From Bacteroidales bacterium UBA4360 (GTDB taxonomy: Bacteria; Bacteroidota; Bacteroidia; Bacteroidales; UBA932): 64,000 nucleotides of DNA. The translations under genes and the position numbers were made by a program. The notes beneath the pieces were generated by a model. That model was not told the origin of the DNA. It was given only the letters and a program-made list of their open reading frames with translations, and searched no databases. The DNA is taken from assembly GCA_002393945.1 (NCBI GenBank), contig DGSO01000016.1, forward strand, positions 391 to 64,390, given 5' to 3'. Position 1 is the first letter of the stretch, and each line of letters begins with the position of its first letter. Shown one piece after another: positions 8,254 to 17,874 of this stretch.

Positions 8254-11200
8254 ATGATCACAAAAGCAAAATGTATTGTGCTTGCCTTGGCAGCTATGCT
8301 TGTCCTGCCATTTCAGGCAATGGCGCAGTCCAGGACTGTTACCGGCGTGGTCTCTGACCAGGGCGGGCCGCTCATCGGCGTCTCCGTCGTTGAGAAAGGC
8401 ACCACAAACGGTGTAAGCACAGACCTCGACGGCCGTTACTCCATCAAGGTGGCGGGCAGTAATTCCGTGCTGGTTTTCACCTACATCGGCTTTGCAGATG
8501 TAGAAATGCCAGTGGGAAAGCAGAGCACCATCAACGTTGTCATGGAAGTGGATGCAACCCTTCTCGATGACGCAATTGTAGTGGGCTACGGCACCCAGGC
8601 CAAGTCCCACCTCACCGGTTCCGTTGCCAAGATAGGCGGCGAATCCCTCATCGACCTTCCCGTCTCCGACGTCACCACCGCCCTGCAGGGCCAGATCGCC
8701 GGTCTGAGCATCAACAACATCACCTCCGAGGTTGGCGTCTCTCCCACCATCAGGGTCCGCGGCACGGGCTCTATCTCTGCCGACAGCGCCCCTCTTGTGA
8801 TAGTTGACGGTTTCCCCGAGCCGGAAGGCCTCTCCAACGTGAACGCCAACGACATCAAGTCCATCGAAATCCTCAAGGACGCCGCCTCTGCAGCTATTTA
8901 CGGTTCCCGTGCAGCCAACGGCGTCATAATGATTACCACCAAGTCCGGCAATGCCGAAAAGCCCTCCTACACCCTCAAGGCATATCAGGGCGGCAAGTAC
9001 GCATACAAGCTTCACGACATGATCACCGCCACCGACTATCTCAATCTCCAGATTGCAGAAGAGTCCATGGGCGGCCCCGCCGTGAAGGGCCAGGACAGGG
9101 CTGCGGCCTGGATCGAGCAGAACATCGGCTCCACCGACTGGCAGCGCGAGGCCCTCAGAAGCATAGCCGGCATCACTTCCGTGCAGTTCTCCGTAAGTGG
9201 CGGTTCCAAGAGGACGAAGCAGTACACATCGGCCTCCTACACGAGGGACCAGGGTATCATGCTCCAGAACCAGGTGGAGAAGCTTGGCTTCCGCACCCGT
9301 CTGGACGCGGAGCTCCATCCCAGGGTGACCTTCGGCTACAACATCTCCGGCAACTACCAGAGGTGGGAGCGTCCCCGCAACAACTTCATCGACTTCTACC
9401 GTACCCCGTCCTTCCTCCCGGTACAGCACAATGCCTGGACAACCGCATTCACAGGCGGTTACACGGGCTTCGCAAGAGGTTCACACTTCAACTCCATATC
9501 GGCCCCTACCAACGGTGTCGACGAGTACGGCAACCCCATCTGGGACAAGAACGTGAGCCCGTTCAACAGCGCCAACAACAACCCCAAGAGCGTCATGGCC
9601 AACACTGAAAGGAGCGGTGAGAGCTTCTCCGCCCTTGCCAACGCCTACTTCGAGGTTATCCTGGCCCCCGGCCTCAAGTTCCGCACATCCGACGGTCTCA
9701 ACGTACGTTTCTCCCCTTCATACAACTATGCCAACATCAATGCTCTCAAGGACGGCACCCCGTCCGAGGCAAGTTATTTCAGCACGCTGTATGTAGACCT
9801 CCTTTCCGAGAACACGCTCACCTACGACCTCACCAAGGGAGCCCACAAGCTTAACCTCCTTGCCGGTTTCACGGCAGAGAAAACCCGCGTACAGAGGGTT
9901 GCAATGACGGCTTCCGGCTTCCCCACTGACGATATCCACACCCTCAATGCCGCAACGGTGTTCGAGATTGCTGCAAACAACAACGGTAACGGCGCAGGAA
10001 CCGGAACCTTCCGCTATCCGGACAAGGTCCTCGAATCCTGGCTGGCACGTGCCACATACAGCTACAAGGACAGGTACCTCGCATCGGCCTCCGTGCGTCT
10101 TGACCGTTCGTCCCTCTTCCTCGGGGACAACGTAAACGCCTGGTTCCCTTCAATCTCCCTTGGCTGGAGGGTTACAGAGGAGCCCTGGATGAAACCCTAT
10201 GCCAAGACCCTCTCCAACCTCAAGCTCAGGGCATCCTACGGCGTTACCGGCAACAACAACGTCCAGTACTATTCTGCACTGGAAGTGCTTGGAGGCGCGA
10301 ATTACGCCACCGGTGAAGGCAACGGCAGCCTGGTTCCCGGCGCAGCCAACACCTCCTCCACCCTTGCCAATGCCGACATCACCTGGGAGCAGACCGACGA
10401 ATTCAACGGCGGCCTTGACCTCGGCCTCTTCCACGGCCGTATCTCCCTCACTGCCGATGCCTATTACTCCATCACCAGGGCCCTCCTCTTCGAGCAGCCC
10501 ACCCAGTCCTTCACCGGCTTCACCAAGTATTGGAACAACATCGGCCGCGTGAGGAACTCCGGTATCGAGCTCCAGCTGAATACCATCAACTTCAACCGCA
10601 GGAATTTCAAATGGGAGACCAACCTTAACTTCTCCCTCACCCGAAACAAACTCCTCGAAATCGGCGGTGAGAAGCAGGTCATCACCCAGGGCGAACGTTC
10701 GGAGAACTACATCGCCAGGGTAGGGGAGCCACTCATCCAGTACTACGGCTTCCGCACGGACGGCGTCTGGAACTCCACCGAGGAAATCAGCGCCAATCCC
10801 CACTTCGCTGCCGATGTTCCCGGCGGTCTCAGGATAGTCGACGCCAACGGCGACGGTTCCCTCACCGACGAAGACAGGGTAACCCTCGGCAACCCCTATC
10901 CGGACTTCAGCTACGGTATCACCAACACCTTCCTCATCGGCAAGGTGGACATCTCCTTCCTCATCCAGGGCGTCCAGGGCATCACCGTATTCAACGGCGA
11001 CGTCTACTACAACGAGACCCACAAGTACAACGCAGCCTACCTCAAAGACCGCTGGGTCAGTGCCGATTATCCCGGAAACGGAAAGGTCCCCTTCGGCAAG
11101 TACGGATATGACCTCCTCCTTACCGATTATCCCCTCCAGGACGGCTCCTACGTGTGCCTGAGGAATGCCACCATCGGTTACACACTGAACAAGAAAGACC

Positions 11201-11400
11201 TGAAGAATGCCCTCAAGGGCCTCAGGCTCTACGTTTCAGGGAACAACCTCCTGTACCTCTGGAGCAAGGATTACAAGGGTATCAACCCCGAATCCAGGAT
11301 GACCGGCGGTGCGTACTCTTCCCCGATGATTTCGGGCTACCAGAGGGGCGGTTTCCCTCTTACTTCCACTGTTACCTTCGGTGCTGAAATCAGATTCTAA
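8254..11400 (+). CDS. SusC-like TonB-dependent transporter, alginate locus
   Basis: This 1048-residue outer-membrane beta-barrel imports oligosaccharides using TonB energy. After a signal peptide (MITKAKCIVLALAAMLVLP...) comes a carboxypeptidase-regulatory-like domain (RTVTGVVSDQGGPLIGVSV, about 27-110), the plug with IRVRGTGSISADSAPLVIVD, ILKDAASAAIYGSRAANGVI, and the barrel ending in FGAEIRF. The ATG at 8254 gives a clean signal peptide, while the longer frame starts upstream of or at the transcription start. It is the first gene of the operon, with a promoter/operator directly before it and a SusD 5 nt after it. Given the PL6/PL17 genes downstream, the likely substrate is alginate oligosaccharide. 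Confidence 0.94.
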   Translation: MITKAKCIVLALAAMLVLPFQAMAQSRTVTGVVSDQGGPLIGVSVVEKGTTNGVSTDLDGRYSIKVAGSNSVLVFTYIGFADVEMPVGKQSTINVVMEVDATLLDDAIVVGYGTQAKSHLTGSVAKIGGESLIDLPVSDVTTALQGQIAGLSINNITSEVGVSPTIRVRGTGSISADSAPLVIVDGFPEPEGLSNVNANDIKSIEILKDAASAAIYGSRAANGVIMITTKSGNAEKPSYTLKAYQGGKYAYKLHDMITATDYLNLQIAEESMGGPAVKGQDRAAAWIEQNIGSTDWQREALRSIAGITSVQFSVSGGSKRTKQYTSASYTRDQGIMLQNQVEKLGFRTRLDAELHPRVTFGYNISGNYQRWERPRNNFIDFYRTPSFLPVQHNAWTTAFTGGYTGFARGSHFNSISAPTNGVDEYGNPIWDKNVSPFNSANNNPKSVMANTERSGESFSALANAYFEVILAPGLKFRTSDGLNVRFSPSYNYANINALKDGTPSEASYFSTLYVDLLSENTLTYDLTKGAHKLNLLAGFTAEKTRVQRVAMTASGFPTDDIHTLNAATVFEIAANNNGNGAGTGTFRYPDKVLESWLARATYSYKDRYLASASVRLDRSSLFLGDNVNAWFPSISLGWRVTEEPWMKPYAKTLSNLKLRASYGVTGNNNVQYYSALEVLGGANYATGEGNGSLVPGAANTSSTLANADITWEQTDEFNGGLDLGLFHGRISLTADAYYSITRALLFEQPTQSFTGFTKYWNNIGRVRNSGIELQLNTINFNRRNFKWETNLNFSLTRNKLLEIGGEKQVITQGERSENYIARVGEPLIQYYGFRTDGVWNSTEEISANPHFAADVPGGLRIVDANGDGSLTDEDRVTLGNPYPDFSYGITNTFLIGKVDISFLIQGVQGITVFNGDVYYNETHKYNAAYLKDRWVSADYPGNGKVPFGKYGYDLLLTDYPLQDGSYVCLRNATIGYTLNKKDLKNALKGLRLYVSGNNLLYLWSKDYKGINPESRMTGGAYSSPMISGYQRGGFPLTSTVTFGAEIRF

Positions 11401-11405
11401 CGGCC

Positions 11406-12905
11406 ATGAAAAAGATACTTTACACTATAGCAGCGCTTGTTGCAGTATCCTGCAACCTGAATCAGGTTCCCTTCTCGCAGGTTGTCTCAAACGAATACGT
11501 GAAGGATGACAAATCGGTCGAGAACCTCGTCATAGGCGCATACAATTCACTTTACGGTGTACTCTACTCCGAGTGGGCGGTAACGGAGCTCCGTTCCAAC
11601 AATGCCCGAATGAGGGTGAACCAGTCCACATCGGCAGACTCCAAGCTCATCGAGCAGCTGGACCAGGGAACCATCCTGACGGCCAATTCCTGGGTTCAGG
11701 ACTACTGGGACGCCTGCTACAAGGTCATCTCCCGCGCGAATTCAGTGCTTCCGAACCTGGAAGTGGTGGAAGATCCCGCAAAGAAGGCCCAGTTCGAGGG
11801 CGAGGTCCGCTTCCTCCGCGCATGGATGTACTTCAACATCGTACGCCTCTGGGGCCCCGCATTCATCGTCACCTCAAAGATGGGGGCCGATGAAGCCCGT
11901 CACCTCCAGCGCTCCTCCGAAGAGGACGTCTACGCCCTCATCGAGCAGGACCTCGAGGCCGTCGTGGACGGCAAACTCCTTCCCGAAAAGCAGTCCGGTA
12001 ACGCCCTGGGCCGTGCCGATCTCCGCGCCGCACAGGCCCTCCTCGCCAAGGTTTATGTAACCCACTACAAGGCCGGCGAGGCCAAGTATGCCAAGGCTCT
12101 CGACCTCCTCTCAGAGGTTCTTGACGCATCCGGCAACCCTTCTTCCGGCGCAGACCTCGTTCCCTTCAACAGGATATTCGCAACGGACAACGAGTGCAAT
12201 GCCGAAATCATTCTCGCAGTGCGCTACCGCAGCGGAAACCTTGGCATAGGCTCTCCTTTCACGACGCTCTACGCCCCCATCAACAACGGCGGGAATGTTG
12301 CCATAGGCTCTCCCAAGCACTACAACTTCCCCTCCGACAACCTCATCGCAGCGTTCAATGAGAATCCCGGAGACCTCCGCAAGGACGTAACCCTCCAGGA
12401 AAGCTATTACAACGCCACCACGGGCCAGATCGTCACCAACAACGCCCGCTACTGCAACAAGTTCATCGACCCCAACATGACCAGCGAGTGGGATGCGGAG
12501 AATGACTTCCCCATCATCCGCCTTGCCGACGTGATGCTCCTCTGGGCCGAGGTCTCCAACGAGCTCAACGGTCCTTCAGACCAGGCTCTCACTCTTCTTA
12601 ACGCAGTGCGCCAGAGGGCCGGTATCCCGGTCTACACCCTTGCCGACCTTCCCGCCAAGTACGAGTTCCGCGAGGCAGTACGCAAGGAGCGCCGCCTTGA
12701 ACTTGCCCTTGAGAACCAGTGGTGGTTCGACCTTCTTCGCTGGGGCACAGCCGTCTCCACGGTGAACTCCTTCTTCGCAAGCGAGCCCTTCTACGGTAAT
12801 TACGACTATACCGTCAATCCCATCCAGAAGTGGCAGACCATCCTTCCGGTCCCCATTTCCGTGAAGAACATCAACAAGGACGTTGCACAGAATCCAGGAT
12901 ATTAA
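11406..12905 (+). CDS. SusD-like lipoprotein, alginate locus
   Basis: This 499-residue RagB/SusD family surface glycan-binding lipoprotein has its lipobox Cys at residue 16 (AVSC). Typical SusD features include the repeat-rich helical N-terminal half, RFLRAWMYFNIVRLWG near residue 135, and VRKERRLELALENQWWFDLLRWG near the C-terminus. It forms the lid over its SusC partner, encoded 5 nt upstream. The predicted ligand is alginate oligosaccharide from context only. Confidence 0.94.
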   Translation: MKKILYTIAALVAVSCNLNQVPFSQVVSNEYVKDDKSVENLVIGAYNSLYGVLYSEWAVTELRSNNARMRVNQSTSADSKLIEQLDQGTILTANSWVQDYWDACYKVISRANSVLPNLEVVEDPAKKAQFEGEVRFLRAWMYFNIVRLWGPAFIVTSKMGADEARHLQRSSEEDVYALIEQDLEAVVDGKLLPEKQSGNALGRADLRAAQALLAKVYVTHYKAGEAKYAKALDLLSEVLDASGNPSSGADLVPFNRIFATDNECNAEIILAVRYRSGNLGIGSPFTTLYAPINNGGNVAIGSPKHYNFPSDNLIAAFNENPGDLRKDVTLQESYYNATTGQIVTNNARYCNKFIDPNMTSEWDAENDFPIIRLADVMLLWAEVSNELNGPSDQALTLLNAVRQRAGIPVYTLADLPAKYEFREAVRKERRLELALENQWWFDLLRWGTAVSTVNSFFASEPFYGNYDYTVNPIQKWQTILPVPISVKNINKDVAQNPGY

Positions 12906-12908
12906 GCC

Positions 12909-14597
12909 ATGAAAAAGTATATACTCATACTCACAGCGCTCGCAGCGTTTGCAGCCTGCGATGTCATAACCGTGGACGAGACCGTAGAGCACGCCCCCGT
13001 GGTAACATCCTTCTCTCCCCAGTCGGCCCCTGCCGGCGCCGTGGTGGACGTGACGGGTGAATACCTCCAGGACGTCACTGCAGCCTATATCGGCAGTACA
13101 AAGGTGGACATCGTCACCAAGATTTCGGACACCGCCCTCAAGATCGAGATCGGCCAGGACGTGACTTCCGGAAAGCTCAAGCTGGTGAATCCCACCGGCG
13201 AAGGTGTCTCCGACGCCACTTTCACCTGCACCTTTGCAGTGCCCGCAATCACCGCCTCCCTCCTTCAGGAAAGCGCCGAACTGGGAGCCAACATAATGCT
13301 CAACGGCGAGAACCTCGCATCGGCGACTGCCGTATTTTTCACTGCCGACGGATATACCGCCAGCCATGAGGCCGAAATCGTCACCAGGAATGCAGACGAG
13401 CTCATAGTCAAGGTCCCTTACGTCGAAGCCGAAACCGCAAAGATCACCCTCAGGTACTTTGACGGAAGCGCAGAGAAGGAGACTCCCCTTGAAGGCGCCC
13501 CTTCGATCAAGGTAATCCGCTACGTGCCCACCTTCGACTCCTATACCTTTGAAAAGACCGCCGTGGGACGCAGCATCACCCTCACCGGCAAGTACTTGAA
13601 CAACGTGGAGCGCATCACCGTGGGCGAATGGGAAGCCCCCATCTTCCCCAGTGCAAGCTCTGTCACCTTCACCGTCCCTGCCGGCAATTTTGCCGACGGA
13701 GAGACCGTGGTGGAACTCAAGGCCTGGTACTTCAACGGCAACGAGAGCGTAACCCTTTCCCCTTCCTTCACCGTGTTCGTGCCCTATGTGAAATTCTGGG
13801 AGAACGTCGTGGGATGGGCCCAGGGCCGCGTTGCCGATAACTCATACGCCTCTTTCTTCAGCCCCGAAAACGGAAAGCTTTACGAGAACGCAAAGTGGAA
13901 GACAGACCTCGACCCCGTTGCCATGGAGCTTCACGGCAAGCAGTGGAAGTCCGGCAACCAGCCTGATCCCGCCATGGTCACGGACGACATGTACAACAGC
14001 GTAGTCCCGTACTTCTTCTTCTCTGCAGTGAGCGGAAACGTCCTCCAGATCAACTCCCCGGCCAACTCCAACGGCCAGATAAAGAACTTCTTCGTGGACG
14101 CAACCAGTACGCCTTCCAACGACTTCAGGGTGCCAGGAGGCAACGACAACATACCCGGAACCCCCATCCTTGCATTCCGTCCTCTTTCCGAGAGCAACGC
14201 AGCCGAAAAGGCCATCATCGACAAGGTCCTTGCCGACCAGATCGACAACATCAACGAGGAGCTCTTCCCCATTGACGTCGAGGGCAGCAAGATTGCCGGA
14301 ATCAGCGTCACCTCCTTTGCAGGCGGCATAAAGTCCAGCACCTTCTGCGACCACCAGACAGCCACCCTCACCGACGATCCCGGCTACAAGCTGGACGCCG
14401 TGATCCTGGTTGCCTACTACAACAACAACGGCTACAACCCCGACAGCCGCGCGGCCAACATCCGCCGTCTGGGCCTGCTTCACCTCAAGAAGATAGACTG
14501 GGGAGTGTACAACAACTCCAACTTTGGCGCCTCGGCCGTTACCTTTGACTGCTACTGGCAGAAGTATGACTACGATTATTCCAAAGTGAACCTGTAG
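12909..14597 (+). CDS. IPT/TIG-domain surface lipoprotein (SusE/F position)
   Basis: This 562-residue lipoprotein (Cys17) has three successive IPT/TIG-like Ig folds, recognisable by FSPQSAPAGAVVDVTGEYL (about 36-54), a second near 115-200 and a third opening YTFEKTAVGRSITLTGKYL (about 210-295). The C-terminal domain (about 300-562) contains NSPANSNGQIKNFFV and a closing FDCYWQKYD. It sits where SusE/SusF-type binding proteins sit, 3 nt after SusD. The next gene is a paralogue with the same C-terminal features, so both are probably extracellular alginate-binding proteins. That ligand is inferred from context. Confidence 0.8.
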   Translation: MKKYILILTALAAFAACDVITVDETVEHAPVVTSFSPQSAPAGAVVDVTGEYLQDVTAAYIGSTKVDIVTKISDTALKIEIGQDVTSGKLKLVNPTGEGVSDATFTCTFAVPAITASLLQESAELGANIMLNGENLASATAVFFTADGYTASHEAEIVTRNADELIVKVPYVEAETAKITLRYFDGSAEKETPLEGAPSIKVIRYVPTFDSYTFEKTAVGRSITLTGKYLNNVERITVGEWEAPIFPSASSVTFTVPAGNFADGETVVELKAWYFNGNESVTLSPSFTVFVPYVKFWENVVGWAQGRVADNSYASFFSPENGKLYENAKWKTDLDPVAMELHGKQWKSGNQPDPAMVTDDMYNSVVPYFFFSAVSGNVLQINSPANSNGQIKNFFVDATSTPSNDFRVPGGNDNIPGTPILAFRPLSESNAAEKAIIDKVLADQIDNINEELFPIDVEGSKIAGISVTSFAGGIKSSTFCDHQTATLTDDPGYKLDAVILVAYYNNNGYNPDSRAANIRRLGLLHLKKIDWGVYNNSNFGASAVTFDCYWQKYDYDYSKVNL

Positions 14598-14600
14598 GAT

Positions 14601-16517
14601 ATGAAAAAGACTCTGACATACATACTGGCCTTTGCCGCGATACTTGCCGTATCGTGCAAGCAGGAGTACGGCGTAACCACCCCCGTGAACACTCCGGCCA
14701 TCGACGTTACAACGCAGAAACTGGATCCCGCGGCCGATGAGAGCGGCGCCGTGAGGGCCTTCATCGGCACAGAGGTCACCGCCCACGGCTTCAACCTGGA
14801 GCTGGTGAGCAAAGTGACCGTGGACGATGTTGAGGCAGAGATTGTCTCCAAGGAATTCAAGACGCTGAAGTTCAAGATTCCCGCCCTCTCCTTCGCCCAG
14901 AACGACGACCCTTACAAGGTGGTCCTCAAGGTGTTCGATGCCGACGGCGAGACCTCCATCTTCCGCTATGACTATTACGTGACCGTCCCCGTGACCGACG
15001 CCCTTGTCTCCGGCTTCGCGCCAAAGGAAGGAACCGTGGGCCAGGAGGTAACCATTTCCGGAAGGAACCTCTCCCAGATAACGGCGGTCACAGTTGCCGG
15101 GCAGAACGCTGTCATCGGCGACATTACCGACGATGCAGTGAAAATCACCATCCCGCCGGTACCCTCTGCAACCGCAGCCGTTACGAGCGTTGACATTGCA
15201 GCCACCTGGAGCGGCGGCACCATCGACGTCACTGCCGATGAGTACTTCGCCCTTAACATCCCTGTCTTCGCGGCCTATACCCAGAGCGGAAATGCCGTCC
15301 TGGGCGACGAGATTGCCCTCACCGGCGAGAACCTGGACCTTGCCTCCGGCTTCGCCTGGGGAGAGACGGCCCTTCTGGTAATCGACCAGAGCGCTACCGC
15401 CGTCACCCTCAAGATCCCTACCGGAATTGAGGCTATGAGCCCCGCAGTGCAGTCCAGGGACCTCACCGCCGTGTATGGAACCCCTGCACAGAAGGTGACC
15501 ATCGTGAGCGGCTTTGCCCTGGACACCACGCCAATCGGCCCTGCAGCCCCTGTATTCGCATCTGTAGAGAATGCCGATGCCGCCTACGGCACCAGCTTCT
15601 ACCTCAATAAGGAACTCATCGTCAAGGGCTCCAACTTCGCCTCGGTCGAGGGTTTCAAGGTGGACGGCATCACCGTTTCCCTTACCCAGGAGGCCACGGA
15701 CGTTGACGCGCACTTCATCGTGCCTTCAACCATCACCGGCACCGCTGAGAAGGAAGTATCCCTCGTGGCCCTCTGGAACGGCGGAAACGAGCTCGACTGC
15801 GGCACCATCACCGTGTACCCGTTCTACTACACCAAGGGCCTGAGGCTTGGAAAGGGCTGCGGCGCTGCACTTTATACCGATTTCGACTCTGCAAACGCAT
15901 TCCTCCTCTTGGATGAAGGCAAGGTAGTGTCTGCCGATGAGTGGAGCAGCCGTCCCGTAGACCCTGCCTGCACGAGCTCCGGTAACGCACTGGTGATTGG
16001 CGGAAGCAAGATCGCTGCCGGCAAGGAGGCTGAGTACTATGCATGTGCTCCTTATATTTTCATGAGCGTTACCAGCAATACGCAGCTCCAGTTCAACAAC
16101 CCTGCGAACTCTACTTCCCAGCTCAAGAATCACAGGCTTTCAGACCTCTCCACCGCACTGCCTGCGTTCTATGGTACTCCGGTGGTGATGATGGGAGCTA
16201 TCTCTGACGAAGCCATAGTTGCAGACTGTGCAGCCGGAACCCTTTCCGACATCAACGTCAACACCGCAATCTACGGCACCAGCGCACCCCGCTGGGACCA
16301 GCACTGGGTGAAAGGCGGAGTACTTGGAATCCAGTACGTCGGCTATGACCGGGTATCCACAAACGGGGGGAAGGCCGGCAGCCTCTCCGATGTACGCAAG
16401 ACTGGTTTCCTGTATATCCGTGACATCACGATGACACGCGTTAGCGGTGCGGGCACCAACATCGAGTCCGGCGGTTATGTAGAAGTGGATCTCTACTGGT
16501 CTAATGTCCTCGAATAG
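14601..16517 (+). CDS. IPT/TIG-domain surface lipoprotein, paralogue of the preceding gene
   Basis: This 638-residue lipoprotein (Cys19) has about four IPT/TIG-like domains, the clearest beginning SGFAPKEGTVGQEVTISGRNL (about 140) and GNAVLGDEIALTGENLDLA (about 230). The C-terminal domain (about 410-638) carries NNPANSTSQLKNHRL and VEVDLYWSNVLE, matching the same positions of the upstream protein (NSPANSNGQIKNFFV and FDCYWQKYD). It probably arose by tandem duplication plus gain of an Ig fold. It begins 3 nt after its neighbour and is likely a surface glycan-binding protein of the alginate system. Confidence 0.8.
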   Translation: MKKTLTYILAFAAILAVSCKQEYGVTTPVNTPAIDVTTQKLDPAADESGAVRAFIGTEVTAHGFNLELVSKVTVDDVEAEIVSKEFKTLKFKIPALSFAQNDDPYKVVLKVFDADGETSIFRYDYYVTVPVTDALVSGFAPKEGTVGQEVTISGRNLSQITAVTVAGQNAVIGDITDDAVKITIPPVPSATAAVTSVDIAATWSGGTIDVTADEYFALNIPVFAAYTQSGNAVLGDEIALTGENLDLASGFAWGETALLVIDQSATAVTLKIPTGIEAMSPAVQSRDLTAVYGTPAQKVTIVSGFALDTTPIGPAAPVFASVENADAAYGTSFYLNKELIVKGSNFASVEGFKVDGITVSLTQEATDVDAHFIVPSTITGTAEKEVSLVALWNGGNELDCGTITVYPFYYTKGLRLGKGCGAALYTDFDSANAFLLLDEGKVVSADEWSSRPVDPACTSSGNALVIGGSKIAAGKEAEYYACAPYIFMSVTSNTQLQFNNPANSTSQLKNHRLSDLSTALPAFYGTPVVMMGAISDEAIVADCAAGTLSDINVNTAIYGTSAPRWDQHWVKGGVLGIQYVGYDRVSTNGGKAGSLSDVRKTGFLYIRDITMTRVSGAGTNIESGGYVEVDLYWSNVLE

Positions 16518-16518
16518 A

Positions 16519-17874
16519 ATGATAAATACTTTACTGTCAATGTTTCTGGCCCTCGCCGTCCCGGCGGGGTGCCAGAACCATTTTGTAATCCCGTCACCCG
16601 TTGACAGTCACCGTACGGCCAGCCAGGACACCCAGGACGTCGTCGTGGGAGATACTGCGGCCCTCACGGCAGCCCTGAAGTCTGCAGCGCCGGGAGACGT
16701 GATACTCTTCCAGGACGGGGAGTACACAGACCTCGTGCTCAATTTCAAGGCCTCCGGCAAGGAGGGCGCTCCCATCACCCTCAAGGCGCAGACTCCCGGC
16801 GGCGTAGTCCTCAAGGGCGCATCCCAGCTCAAGCTCACCGGAAGCTACCTGGTGGCGGAGGGCTTCTGCTTCAGCAAACTGAACAGCGATACCAAGGTCT
16901 CCCATATCACCTTCTCCAAGGGAAGCAGTAATTGCCGTGTGAGCGGCTGCAAGATAGACGGCACCGGAAGCGGCTACTTCACTACGGACAGCAAGTGGGT
17001 GTCCATCTACGGCACAAAGAACGAGGTCTCCGGCTGCAGCTTCATAGACAAGCGCAACATGGGCTGCCTCATGGTGGTGTGGATGGAGGAGGGAATAGTC
17101 CCCGGGCATGTCATCAAGGACAATTTTTTCAGCCGTCCCTATACCCATTATGACGACAAGGGCAAAGCCCGCAACGGCCAGGAGGCCATCCGCATAGGTA
17201 CAAGCACGTTCTCCATGTCCGACGGCGGCTGCACCGTGAGCGGCAACCACTTCAGGAACGTGAACGGCGAGCTTGCCGAAATCATCTCCAACAAGAGCTG
17301 CGCCAACGTCTACGAAGGCAATGTTTTCGAGGGCGGTGAAGGCAGCCTCACGCTCCGTCACGGGAACCGCTGCATCGTGCGCGGGAACTATTTCCGCAGC
17401 GCAGGCAAGTCCGGTGTGGGCGGCGTTCGCATAATCGGAGAAGACCACATGGTAGAGAAGAACGTGTTCCTGAACCTTACCGGAAACGGATACAAGTCGG
17501 CAGTGTGCCTGGTGAGGGGAGAGATGTATGCCGAGCTCAACGGCTACTGGACGGTGAAAAATGCCGTCGTGCGGGAGAATGTATTCGTAGACTGTGCATA
17601 CGGCATCACCGTGAACTATTCCGGCAGGGATACCCAGGACAGCGCTCCGGAGAACTCCTCCTTCGTGGGTAACACAATAGTGAATTCGGCAAAGAAATAC
17701 GTGGCGGTAAATGTTATCGACACCCCCGATTCCTATATGCACTGGGAGGACAATGTCATTTACGGAGGCAAGCAGAGCGGCATTTCCCTTCCCACCGTGT
17801 CTGAAAAGCCGGCGGTGAAGGACTATACTCCTGAAATAGATGCAATAATTGCAAACAGCGGCGTAAAATGGTAA
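16519..17874 (+). CDS. PL6 alginate lyase (shorter form), lipoprotein
   Basis: This is a right-handed beta-helix polysaccharide lyase of family PL6, expected to cleave alginate by beta-elimination. It is a lipoprotein (PAGC, Cys18 from the ATG at 16519). The catalytic pair is visible as Lys259 in ISNKS and Arg280 in LRHG. Their 21-residue spacing equals that of known PL6 enzymes. NGQEAIRIG, GGVRIIGEDHMVEKN and repeated N-x-F turns show the beta-helix. PL6 also contains chondroitinase B, but the PL17, KdgF and reductase neighbours point to alginate. An alternative start at 16504 overlaps the upstream gene, while 16519 gives a clean lipoprotein signal. Confidence 0.9.
   Translation: MINTLLSMFLALAVPAGCQNHFVIPSPVDSHRTASQDTQDVVVGDTAALTAALKSAAPGDVILFQDGEYTDLVLNFKASGKEGAPITLKAQTPGGVVLKGASQLKLTGSYLVAEGFCFSKLNSDTKVSHITFSKGSSNCRVSGCKIDGTGSGYFTTDSKWVSIYGTKNEVSGCSFIDKRNMGCLMVVWMEEGIVPGHVIKDNFFSRPYTHYDDKGKARNGQEAIRIGTSTFSMSDGGCTVSGNHFRNVNGELAEIISNKSCANVYEGNVFEGGEGSLTLRHGNRCIVRGNYFRSAGKSGVGGVRIIGEDHMVEKNVFLNLTGNGYKSAVCLVRGEMYAELNGYWTVKNAVVRENVFVDCAYGITVNYSGRDTQDSAPENSSFVGNTIVNSAKKYVAVNVIDTPDSYMHWEDNVIYGGKQSGISLPTVSEKPAVKDYTPEIDAIIANSGVKW

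Noticed and set aside
13842..15713. Minus-strand ORF of 623 codons across two IPT/TIG genes
   Set aside because: It crosses the boundary between two well-supported plus-strand genes and shows no recognisable protein features.
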